64,000 nucleotides of DNA from Megaleporinus macrocephalus (taxonomy: Eukaryota; Chordata; Actinopteri; Characiformes; Anostomidae). Under the pieces are notes generated by a model. The model made no database searches. It saw only the letters and a list, made by a program, of their open reading frames with translations, and had not been told where the DNA came from. The DNA lies in contig CM038702.1 of NCBI GenBank assembly GCA_021613375.1, forward strand, positions 26,214,349 to 26,278,348, read 5' to 3'. Positions 41,042-53,000 of the stretch are shown piece by piece. The position numbers were made by a program, and so were the translations under genes. The stretch's first letter is position 1, and each line of letters opens with the position of its first letter.

Positions 41042-44000
41042 CTGTTAGCCTTGGGCCAATAACTAATATGACCAAGTATGGTCAGCCATTCATGACACTT
41101 CAAACTACAACAAATTGCACTGATTTCCACCTTTAAACCAAAACAGCAGAGCTGCCTTAGAAAGAAATCTCAGGTGTGGAAGCTAGAGATATTCAAGCAT
41201 CCATAAGAAACTGCAGGAAAGAATACAAAAAACAACTGCACAAAATCAGACTGTTGGTCTAAGTGTTGATGGCAGCTCGGGTCTATACATTCTTAATACA
41301 CATCTCTACATCAATGTTACCATCAAACATATGAAAGACACCTATGCTGTGTGCACTGATGCCACCCGTATCATAACAGATGCTGGCTGATAACTTCTAC
41401 CTTTGTTACAGAGAATCTGATCCACAGTTTTTACAAAAGCTAGCTGAAACATGGACTCATCTGACCACGGCACAGATTTTCCAATGTCTCAGGTCCAGAG
41501 AACTCAACAGCACTTCTAAATAAAACTGATGTGGTCCTTCTCTTTGTGTAACAGAGTTCCGCGTTGCATTTCTTGATGCAGCGGCAAACCATGTTAAGTG
41601 TCTACAGTTTTCCTGAACCCACCTGGCTGTATTTAAACACTAGTGTTGTAGTGAGGACCGCTAGATCAGAGTTTGAGTCAAGACTGAGATGGGACACACT
41701 GAGTCTGCGTCAAGGAGGGTCAAGGAGGGTCCGAGACCACGATAAGACAGAGACCAGGAGTGTCCAAGACTGAGACAAGAGCAAGATCAGGAGTTCTATA
41801 TAAATATGAAATTCATATGTTGTTAATTATACAGTTATTCTCATTCATTTTACATTATATACACACATCAATATGTGGTCATTGTCCAAAGAAAACATGT
41901 ATCTACATTTTTGTTGATTTTTTATATTTTTCTATACAATTTAAATACAGCTGCTGTTTACATTGTGTGAAAATTTCATAGATTTGATGAATGTACTAAT
42001 AGAAATGCTCCAAAATCACTTGAAAATTCTGGTTCCATTGACTTGCATTGAAAGTTAGGACAGTTTTTGTGTCTCTCCTGTAAAGTTGCTATTTTGGAGA
42101 TACTTGTTTTCACTTGGACCGCAACAATATGATATCACATTTTACAATCTATTAAACTAGAGATGGATTTTTCATCAAACTATGCGATCGGACGATATTT
42201 CTCCAATTAAGCCTATCCCGAGAGCCTATTGATGACATTAAACAAATGAGCCTAATTTCTGTATTTCCAGCTAGCAGTTCATCCAGGAAGCGGATACCTC
42301 CTTAAAACCCCCTCCGGCCAGCTTCCTGCAATTCCTATCTAAACCACTAGGTGGAAATACATACCGTTTCATTTTCCACAGACTGACTAAAGCAGCCGCT
42401 TCGCGATAACAGTTTACCACGTTCACCCACATGTGCGGATAGAAAACGTCGTCCGTCTGTGTATGTGATTCTCATAAAATCAACGTGTCACTACTAATCT
42501 GATACAGCACGTACACCACGCGGCTGAATACAGTGAGCATCAGCAAACAGCGGAGCTAGCACGCGCAGCCCAGAGAACCGTGCAGACCAGATCTGACCGG
42601 TACGAACAGTACAGCAGCAGAAACAGCCAGAGAGCTAAAGAACCACAGCCAGAGTCTCGACTCTGAAAAATACTTTTCAGATGTCGCTCTTCCGGAGCTG
42701 TATCAAGCAGTTTACTCTCACATAGACCAACTTCTAATTTAGTTAAAATATTATGCTGTTTCACATGAGCTCGTTAAAAATGGTAATAAACCAGACCATG
42801 TTTCATGACTTGCTTGCGCTAATAATTGCATGTAGCCCTGCCGTGTCGAACAGCCCCGTAGTGTCGTGTCGTTCGCGAACGATTCGTTTGAGTGAACGTA
42901 CTGAATCGAATCACTTCCTCAGCTGATTCGTTCCTTTCTCAGATCAGTAGTTGAGCTCAGCAGCGATCGTGCAGGCCGGCAGGGGAATCACCCGCGAATC
43001 GTGTGGCGGAGTCTCATTGCGAGGGAACTGTGCTCGCTCAGTGATTCGTTCACAGAACTGAGGGCTCCCGTTCACTCACTGATTCGTTCACTGAACGTAC
43101 TGACGCTGTGATTCACATTCGCGCTGCCACCCAGAGAACTGTTGCTGAGGACGTGATTCACGTTTGCGCTGCTCCTCACTCACATAGAGTCAAGCCATAT
43201 AAACATAAACACACACCTCCCCCTTGTTTCAACAGATTTAGTTTCTAGAAACATACTTAAAATGCCATGTAACAAGTTCTGTATTAAAAATATTATACAA
43301 GTAGCGATAGAAATAAAAATAAGTGAGCGATTTTATGTATATATTTTCTATAATAAACCCATTTATTATACAACATTTAGTTGCATACTTGAATAGTTTT
43401 TATCTATTAATTTTTTACAACACTCTCGTCTCCTGGTCCCGGAAACCTTGAACTAAACTGAAACATGAACCGTTCAGCCATGTATCAGTTAGGCACTGAA
43501 CGATTTGGTGAACGAATCTTTTGAACAAATCTTTTTAGTGAACTGATTCTAATCTTTCAGTTCATCTAAAAGAGCTGCTGTGCTCATCACTATAGCCCCG
43601 CCCTCGCTCGGTCAGAATCGGCCGCTGATCGGCCCATCTCTGTATTAAACATATAATATGTGATAGATAACATTGAATAATATATAGCCTAAATAAATAA
43701 AATTTAATTATTTTTTTCATTGTGCTAATCAAACGTTGCATTGAACTTTCTTTTAAAATCCATAACTGTTGTATAGAGAAGTTAATAATACTACACAACC
43801 ACATAAAATAATAAAAATAGTTATAAACAGCTGAATGACTCTAATACAGCTGAGCGACTCCAATAGAGACGAGTGACCCAAAACAGCAGAGTGACTCCAA
43901 TACAGCGGAGTGACTAATGCAGAGGAGTGACTCTAACACAGCGGAGTGACTCTAACACAGCAAAGTGATTCTAACACAGCAAAGTAAATCCCTAAACTAT

Positions 44001-47000
44001 ATAAATATATTAATAAACAGTTCTAAATATAAAAACTGAAATAAACAATAACAACATCATACACGAACAACAGGTGTTGGAATAAAGAAGTTAATTAATC
44101 TTAATTATTAGAATTTAAACAGAGATTGAAACTTTCAGTTTTGCTTGACTTCCAGTTCCAGGTGCTTTTATTTGTATCTTAGTGTTTAATACAAAAAGAA
44201 ATGACAGTTTCATTCTTTTTATTCTGGTTTAGTTGAATAAATAATATTCATCATCATTTAGAATTCAGCTTGCACTCAAACAGAGGTGTCACACCTGACT
44301 TGTGACAAACTGAGACAGAACTCAATTTGACTTTCCTCTCATACATGACTCAATAACAATTCCAGAGTCCACCTCAGCCAGAGATCAAGTCAAGACCAAG
44401 TCGAGACACAGACCCCCAGTTTATGAACTTGAGTAAGGACTCCAGTGGTACAACTCTATTTAACACTGTAGTGTGATGTTTTATCATGCAGTGCTGTCTA
44501 AGAGCTTGAAGGCCACATACATTAAACAGTGCTTTCCAGCCTTGACCTACAAGAACTGAGATGTATTTTATTTTCAGATTTCCTGAATCACAATTCACAA
44601 TTCTGACCTACATTCTTTGCAGTCTTGTGTTGAAAATTCACAGTTTGGCACAAAGTGTTGAGCCATGAACCATCTTCGTTTTAAAGACTGAGCCTCTGGT
44701 AAAACTAATTTAACACCCAGTCATGATCCCCTCACCTGTTACCAATTCACATAAAATTATGGAATGTTTTAATTATTCTTGAAACCTTTCACTCTTTATT
44801 CCCACCGTCCCAACTCTTAAATTAAATTAATTTTTACAAAATTACATTTAGTCTTTCGTCAGTACAAAGAGAATGAACAAATCTTACTTTATAGCATTTT
44901 ACAAAATGGGGTTTATAGTAGGGTGGGTTGCACAATGTTGACAAAGTGCGATGTTCAATAAAACTGAGAAATCACAGTGACAATGATGGTGATATATTGT
45001 TATTGTTATTAAAATAGCGTCTCTAGCTGGATGTAGCTCAAGTGCAGAATTTCTTTATGTGTAAAGAAATCTAAAAAACCTCCATTAAACAACAGCAAAA
45101 TACCACATTACAAAAGCATAGTTCACTATTGTATCAGCTTTTTTCTAAAAAGACTACACAGTCAAAGAAATATATCTTTATTTTTATAAAGGTGCACAAG
45201 AACAAATGTTACATTAGATTTTGTTTTATTATATTATAAATATGATGGAGTATGACACATTGAGCTGCATTTAGTTTAAATGCTTTGGTTGAGTGTAGTT
45301 AGGCACTATGTTCTTAGGTGGTCAGGGACTCCTATTACTCTTATATAACGAAGGACTCCAGGGGGGACAGTATAGCCTGAGCTAACTTGTGTGCTGCTGT
45401 GCTCTGTTTTGAGTTGTGTTTGGATTAAAGTTGAGTTATAACCAAATTTTAACATGCCTGTGTGTTTGATAAATTGGCCAAATATTTTTGGTGCATTTTT
45501 TAATCAGCTCTACTGACCGTAGAGGAGCACTGCAAGTTTTACTATTTCAGAGCGTAGTGTTACTTCACACTTTGTTAGCCTCTTTAACGCTCTTTAACCC
45601 ACAGGACCACCACAGAACAGATACTATACACTGACATACCACCACAACACACACTAACACAACACCACCACGTCAGCGTCACTGCAGTGCTGAGAATGAT
45701 CCACCACCCAAATAGTGTCTGCTCTGTGGGGGTCCTGACCACTGAATAACAAGTTGAAACGGGGCTAACAAAGTATACAGAGAAACAGATGGACTACACA
45801 TGAAAAAAAGAAAAAAATATAAAATTAATCCAAAAAAAGAAGAAATAAAAGAGAGAGAATGTCTAAGCAATATGTGTGTGTTAGGATATTTCAGTATTTC
45901 AGTTTCAATAAAACCTCTCTCTCTCTCTCTTTCTCTCTCTCCCTCCCTCTCTCTCTGTGGGTGTGTGTGTCACTCACCAGTCTGCCACCAGTGATCTAGA
46001 ACCGGAACCCCAAAGCTCTTCTTTGCCCATTCTAATGTCTCTATATCACAGCGTTCTCCAGCCACAAATAAAGACCTGAGTCTGACAGAGAGCATAAGAG
46101 AGAGAGAAAGACAAACAGACAGGAAGAGAGAGAAAGAAAAATAAAATAAATGAATGAGATTGATAGAAAGACATGAAGGTGTAATCTCAGAAATAGTTAC
46201 TGACAGAATAATCACACAGCAATTATAACTAACTACATAAGTAAGGAGATATTAATATATTGTTGTTGTCTGTACATTAACTACAATAATGAATTAAATA
46301 TTATAAACTATTAACCAAAATGTTTTTTTATTTCATATTTAAAGAATTATGTGAATAATAATAAGTTATCAAATGTTAAATTATATACTTGCCTACATAT
46401 TCAACAAAACTTCATAAAAAGTTATCTGCAATAAAAAACGATCTGCAATTAAATATGTTGCTTTGTATCAGATTAAGGGTCATGGAGTTACAAAAGCTCA
46501 TTAACTATTTGCTTAAGAAAGTTTAAACACAAAACAAAAGTGTAATGTTCAAAAATAGCCACAGCTACCTGACTTTTGGCCTAAAATGTGTTTTCAAAAT
46601 ATACTCCAGTAGATCCAGTACATGCAGACCAGTGTAAGGCAAAATAGTCCCCAAGGAAAATGTATTTCACACTTTACACATAACAACATACAAATATACA
46701 GCTGTGTTGTAGACATGGTGACCCCTGGTTAGTATCACCATGACTGTAGAGAAATCTGAGTCAGTCAGTTTGTCTATAATGAAGCATTTCACATCAAACA
46801 GCTCTAAATGACTCTGAGTGTTTATACCTCAAACACAGAATTATGCATAAAATTAGAAAAATCTCCTGCATTCTCATTTGAGAAAATATTTAAGGAATTA
46901 TAATTTTTCTGTTCAAATGAATCTTAATACAAAAGTAAAGAAAGACACTGAACGCATTCAGTGAGAGAAATAAGCAGTGCATGTTTTAGAAAAGCAGACA

Positions 47001-50000
47001 AACAGCAGGCAACACTGAAGCTGTTTTACACACCCTGACATTCAGATGGCCCGACAATCAGGCTGATTATTGCTGAGGCATTATTGCTGTACGGCTGGGT
47101 TTGAGTGTATGGTCATTATAATTGAAAGGTTAACTGGACAGAGGCTTTGGATAAGGTCACGAGTCTGAAATCGCTCAGCGCCTTAGCATTTCTCACAGAC
47201 TTAATTGCTCTGGGGAGTATGCGTGTTTTCTTTGACTGAAATGGGTTTTTGAGAGCACTGGTTGTTTCTATTTAATATATGTACTGATTAGATTTATTGC
47301 CACATCACAATTTCTCACAGGTGTTTTGAGCAAGGTGGGACTTTTACTTAATGTGATTACAGCACTGAGCACTGAATCCTAAGAGTCTGTAGAACCAGAG
47401 AAATAAACCAATATGGTTTCTCAGAAGGTAGATACAAAGGTAAGTAATGTTTAGGTGAAACGCCATAGACAATGTACTTCTGGTTATGAAATCTCCTTTA
47501 TAATAATAAGATAAAAATCTAGAACCCTATGTCTAAAAAAGTTAGGGGGCTGTGCAAAATCTGAATAAAAACAGAACAATCAAGTCATACATTACATAAA
47601 TATTATCCATATTTAGTTGAAAATATATTAGTTTCCGATTTAATAAAAATATATGTCCATTGTGAATTTGATGAAACATGTTTGAAAAATGTTGGGACAA
47701 AGGCATCTGTAGGTATTTGGGAACAGATGAGTGAAATGTTTGCTATTCTTGTTTGAGATGAGATTTCAGATGCTCGGCAGTTCAGTCCTATTTTTCCCTT
47801 CATGATGCAGTACATGTTTTCAGTGGATGAGAGGGCTGGACTGCAGGTAGGCCAGTTTTAGCAACCAGACTTCACTCTGGAGCCATGCTGCTGTAGTATT
47901 TGCAGATTGGTTTGTCATTGTCTTGTTAAAGCAAGTAAGACCTTCCCTGAAAAAGACATCACTGGCACCATATGTCGCCTGAAAACCTGTATATTTTGTT
48001 CAGCATTAATGATACCTTCACAGATGAGCAAGCCACCATTTAAACCACAGGACACTTTCACACTTCAACTTAGTCCTTCGTAAATTAGCTCGGCCCCAAA
48101 GACGGCAGCAGCGTTCCTGGATCTGTTTATATCTGGTTTCAGATATTCAGAGTTTTCAGAGTGTTTGTGGAGCAGCGATGAACTGTGCTCACACAATGAT
48201 TTTAGGAAATCTTCTTGAGTTCATGTATTGATTTCCATTACACAATCATGATCTTTATGCAGTACTGCCTCAAGGCCTGACGATCACAACCATCCAATTT
48301 TGCTTAGTTCTTTGCACAATGAGATTTCTCTGGATTTTCTGAATATTTTAATGAAGTTATGTGCTGTAGATGATGACATTTTACATTGAGAAGCATTATT
48401 CTTTCAAATTTGCATTTTGTCCTAAAAAAGGAATAAAAACCTGGCCATCTTTGTCCCTGTATGTAGTTGTAAGTCTTTTTTTTAAATGTGTTTTTGGCAT
48501 TAAATTAAAAAAGGTGTATAGTTTTCAAAAGACAATAACACTTCTCAGTTTTAACATTTGATGTGTTGTCTTTGTTTTACATTTCAATGTAATATACAAA
48601 GTTCACACTATTAACATTTTTGCACAGCGTCCCAACTTTTTTGGAAACAGGGTTGTAATTTACACAAACTTGTTCTTACCCCAAAATCTGGTAAGTAGCA
48701 GAGTGCTAATTAAATAGTACAACTGCTTTTACACTGAAGTTACGAAGCTAATGTATCTAACAGGCACACAGATTTGCACACTGCTAACTGCATGTTTTAA
48801 TGATCACAGAATTGCCTGTATTAAAAGTATTCTCAAACCGACTGGCTTGTGTAGTTTCTGGCACTGTATGACATACGATTATATCTAAACAAGGGAAAAA
48901 GATCAGCGAACATGTTCTGTGTAGCTACATGAGCCTCACAGCTCCACTGTAAAACTAATGAATCAAACTCCAGCATGTCTTGGCTGAAGAACTACATTAA
49001 GAATAATTAGGGGGAACGTGTACATTTGATTTTCCACCAAACTATTCCTTTAACAACAGAGCACCTCCGGTCCAACCGTCTGGAAGCGGACTCTCTGAGC
49101 TGGAACATACTGGAGTGGGGTCATGATCTTCTGTCCCCATTTAAATGCAACCTAAAAGGAAATCACAGCCTTGGGGTAAAAACTTCACTCTTCACAAGCT
49201 CCACTCTGTGGTGTAGTCACGCTGCACTCTACTCCCGAACCCTATTCCAACCTGCTCTAGTTTATCAGCTCTTTATTTGCCCACTTACTCCCCTGACTGT
49301 GCAATTATTCCAGGGACGTTATAAGAGGAAGTAGAGTGTTCAGGATAATTTGAAGGACCCAACAAGAATGAGTAAAGCTAAAACTTATTTAGGCCGTGAG
49401 TGACAAATCAAAGAAAACAAGGTACAATTTACAAGCCAGCCAATAACTTCAGTGCACCTTGATTGTACAAATGTCTGGAAGTGTACAGGAGAAATGGAAC
49501 ATGTTTTTTTGATAATAGTGCTGGAAGGTACTGTCTAACAAATCACTCCAAAGTCTCCCACAGGTATTCCGCCAGGCTGAAATCTGATTAGAGCATAAAA
49601 TATTACCTTTATTGACCAAGATTTACCATAAAAAACCCTCAGTGAAACCACTCCCATCAGGACAGACAAGTTTCATCACAGGATAAAGGGGACTAGTCAT
49701 AATAACTTTGTGCTGATTTGCAGTAACAGCTATGTCCAAGGGGCCCAGCATGCCCCCAACAGCTTACCAGACCACTCTAACTGTAAGAAGATAATGCTTA
49801 TGGTTGCTTTCGTTTCTCAGCTGTCTCCTAATTATTTATTGTTAGGTCCATGTATTGTTTAATGTGTATTGATATTAAATTCTTTCAAGTCTTTTGGTAT
49901 ATTAGACCATTTGTTGTGGCTCTTCATGAAGAGGTATTCAAATGTCCACCTCCCAAATCACCGTTCTCAGTGTCAAATTTGCGCTTTATGGTTGTAGACT

Positions 50001-53000
50001 TAACTGAATTAATTGACATCATCAGGTGGGATTAAAAACCTCACCACAGACACTTTAGCCCTGGGGCTGACTTTGGACACCACTGATTTTTACGTAAAAA
50101 CTATTTCCCTTCTTTTTTTTGAAATGTATTACTAAAACCAACAACTGGTATGTTTGATGGTGGGGTTTTCCTTGCACTTAAAGATGCAGAAGAAAGCAGA
50201 GGGCTTACAGTACCCCCCTCCCCACCTGTATGCACATGTTTCACAACTGAAATGACAATTTGCTCCACTTACAGAGATTTTTCCACTTACTTGTTTTGAA
50301 AGTATTCGTAATCTCAGGGCTAAGAAAAGTAATTTGTGCGATAACAGCTGCAACTTTTAAAGCACCAGTGAATAATATGGCGAAGGAGGATCACTGATCA
50401 GATCTCACTTTTTCCATCTCTGTAGAGCATTGCTTGTGGTTTTTACACCACTGAACTCTGGAATGTGCATTCATCCTTGTAATGAGAAACTGTTCTTGCT
50501 GAAGCAGTCTGATGTCTATTTACTGATGTCTTTCCTCTTGATCTAAATGTAGATGTCACTTTAGTCATTCGTTCAATAAAAATACTAGCCAATTGAGCAG
50601 TCTTTGTAACTGAAGCTCTTGCCATCTGTGGCCTTTTCAAATAATAAGCTCTTTTCAAAGTCACTTAGATCATTTCTTTGGGCCATTTAGGTATTTGTAC
50701 CTGTTGTTAATTTTCAGATGCACGTAGAGCAGCCCAAACAGTCCTGGAAGGATAAGATTACGAAATATGAACAGTAAAATAAAGTTCTCACAATTTGTTC
50801 ACTACAGGTCAAGGACAATGGCATTCCTCGCTCACTTCCAAACTGGAGTGTAAAATCAGTGACAATATTTAAAAATGATGTCAGTGTTGCAAAAATATGA
50901 CAATCTATTCCATGTCGGAACAGATACATATACACATTCATATTTTAGAAGGCTCACTGACTGGTGTGGTGGGAGCACACTGATAAGTGGTGGAGAAATC
51001 AGAGCAAAGAAAAATCTCCAAAAAACTCAACATGATAGCAGCAAAGAGTGGCACATCAGTACCGCACATTCTCTACACACCATAAAACACAGAATATTTG
51101 AGTTTGACTTTTGTGCTATCCTCACTTTAGCATCAGTTAGCTCTATCTAAGCTTGTGCTATGGCACGCTTGGCCTGCTTACTAAGTGGTATTCCAAACAT
51201 CACAGAACAGGTTTGGTTCACCCTCAGATGTTTTTCTAAATTCATCTAAATTTGTGCCAGCCAGCAGAGCACTGGCACTGTAGGCTGCTCGCTAAGCTAA
51301 AGTCAAGAGAGCCTATCGGCTATAGACCCAAACAGGCTTAATGTCACCTTTTGTCCCTTCAGCAGTCTCTCAGATTTTAATCCTTAATTTCAATTGTATA
51401 AACTTGCATCAGTTCTTTAGATAGCCGGCATCTAACACGTTCTGTAGTGGGCAGAGCTGTTAGCATGCTAGTGAAGATAACGTGTTGGGGCATATATTTT
51501 AAAACACCTTCAAACCACATCATCAGGTTTTACCCAAACTGCTTTCAGGCACTCAGCTTCTCATGTCCAGTTATTTATTCCAGAGTGTGAGTATTCTGGC
51601 TATTCTTGGTTTACACCACCCAGAACAGAAACTGTTGTAAAATTCTCTTGCCTGTTGATGTATAGAGGGGCGGTTAGTTTCCTTATTTCCTCTTAAGGTG
51701 TTCATACCTTCCGTTTTTTATTAGATCATATCTTTGGGCTTCTTTTTGACCTCTAGCAAAAAACCCAATTTATTCATGGTGTAATTATGGGACGGCTTTA
51801 TATGAAGTCCTGTGGGGGCAAAGCAAAACATCATGCAACCATTCTAAATCATAATGACGTTTTTCTTATTTCAGAAAGAAAAAACATCAGCCTCCCGCTG
51901 GCTGCAATCTACTCTTTCTCATACTGCATTAGTGTGATCATTTCAAAGCCAGACAGCAGAGGTGAAATGCAATTTCCTCTCTGTGCACGTTCAATCTTCT
52001 CCAATAAAATACTTACAATAACAGAAGCAGTTAATGGCAATCACATTGTGAACACTTCCTACTTTACCTTATTTAATTACATTCAGGCTGTAAAAATAAT
52101 CATCTTAAAAGCCTCATTTAATACAGACAGAACGCATGACTTAACCTTGCTTTGAAAAGATGACATGTTTAATCCAACATTCATTTTACTCTTGAAGTCC
52201 CGGAGGAACTCACTCCCAATAAAGAATAAGAATGTGTAGTTCACATCAAATGTAAAAAAAGTGCTTAATAACAAGGTGGTAAACAAATATAAAACAAATA
52301 TAAACAAATATATATATTATTATTGGATATTAAATCAAAATTAAATAAAACTTTAGCTTATAGGCATGACAGTGTGTGGAAAAGAATGATTGTGTCTGGA
52401 AGGAGAATGATGTTTGGTGAAGAATGACGGTGTTTGTTAGAGAGTGACAGTGTTTGGTAAAGAATGATAGTGTCTGGCAGGAGAATGGCGTTTGGGGAAG
52501 AATGATAGTGTTTGATAGTGAGTAACAGTGTTTGGTAGAGAACGATGGTGTCTGAAAGGATATTGATGCTGTTTGGTAAAAGATGACGGTGTCTGGAAGG
52601 ACAATGATGTTTGGTGAAGGAGAATGGTGTTTGTTAGCATATGACAGTGTTTGAGGGAGTATGTTGTCGTTTGGTGGAAAAGCTATGTGTTTGGTCAGAA
52701 AATGATGTTGCCCATTGGGCAATGACTGGTGGTGTTTGGTGGAGGAGAGGAGTGGTTATCTGTGACAGGCAGGAGAGTTGAGCTGCAACAATTAATAAAT
52801 AAGCTGAAATAATAAAAACTATATCACCATCTTGTATTGTTTTTTATTTCATTGTATCATTTAAGTTTTTCTTTTATGGTACAAGCCATACATCTTTCTT
52901 CTTCTCTTGCACTGTGTTACACTGAAATCACATCAGTCTTACAGAGAATTTAGTATGTTTTTTCTCTGCAGTCAGTGTCACTCACAAATGACTGTATTCC

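Larger units (their letters stand above)
41641..44458 (+). mobile_element. hAT-type element (second layer) with 7/8 TSD
   Basis: Flanked by ttaaacac (41633-41640) and tttaacac (44459-44466). The left end tagtgttgtagtgaggac and inverted right end tagagttgtaccactgga pair, and both ends carry GAGTCAAGACTGAGA-like text typical of a fish hAT MITE family. Without the inner insertion it is about 1.3 kb. It holds a 21-bp minisatellite at 43848-43987. No transposase seen. Confidence 0.7.
41250..44820 (-). mobile_element. Tc1-like element split by hAT insertions (outer layer)
   Basis: The segments 41250-41632 and 44467-44820 are consecutive parts of the antisense of a fish Tc1-like transposase and its 3' flank. 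The first has 'gcactgatgcc' and 'catctgaccacggcacagat'. The second has 'tgcagtgctgtctaagagct' and ends with a decayed 'cgtcccaact' terminal repeat. The 2.8 kb between them is the hAT insertion. The left terminus was not identified. Confidence 0.65.
39658..45977. other. acss3 intron (6.3 kb) carrying the nested transposon stack
   Basis: Besides the nested elements listed separately, it has (CT)n at 39703-39733, (GA)n at 40155-40185, (GT)n at 41008-41038, a dispersed-repeat copy near 40530-40740 and an interspersed repeat at 45590-45795. Confidence 0.8.

Noticed and set aside
42540..42764. 74-codon - strand frame inside the hAT-type element
   Set aside because: Non-autonomous element interior with no transposase motifs. 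The matching region in copy 1 does not keep the frame.
43840..43990. Regularly spaced units resembling a CRISPR-like array
   Set aside because: The whole 21-bp unit repeats with no unique spacers, it lies in a vertebrate transposon, and there are no cas genes.
49026..49334. 102-codon + strand frame
   Set aside because: Overlaps the end of a dispersed repeat and shows no recognisable domain or splice context, so I treat it as chance.
52330..52722. 130-codon His/Ser/Phe-rich frame on -, looking like a repeat protein
   Set aside because: It is the minisatellite read on the other strand. Unit lengths of 17, 20 and 21 are not all multiples of 3, so there is no preserved protein period.
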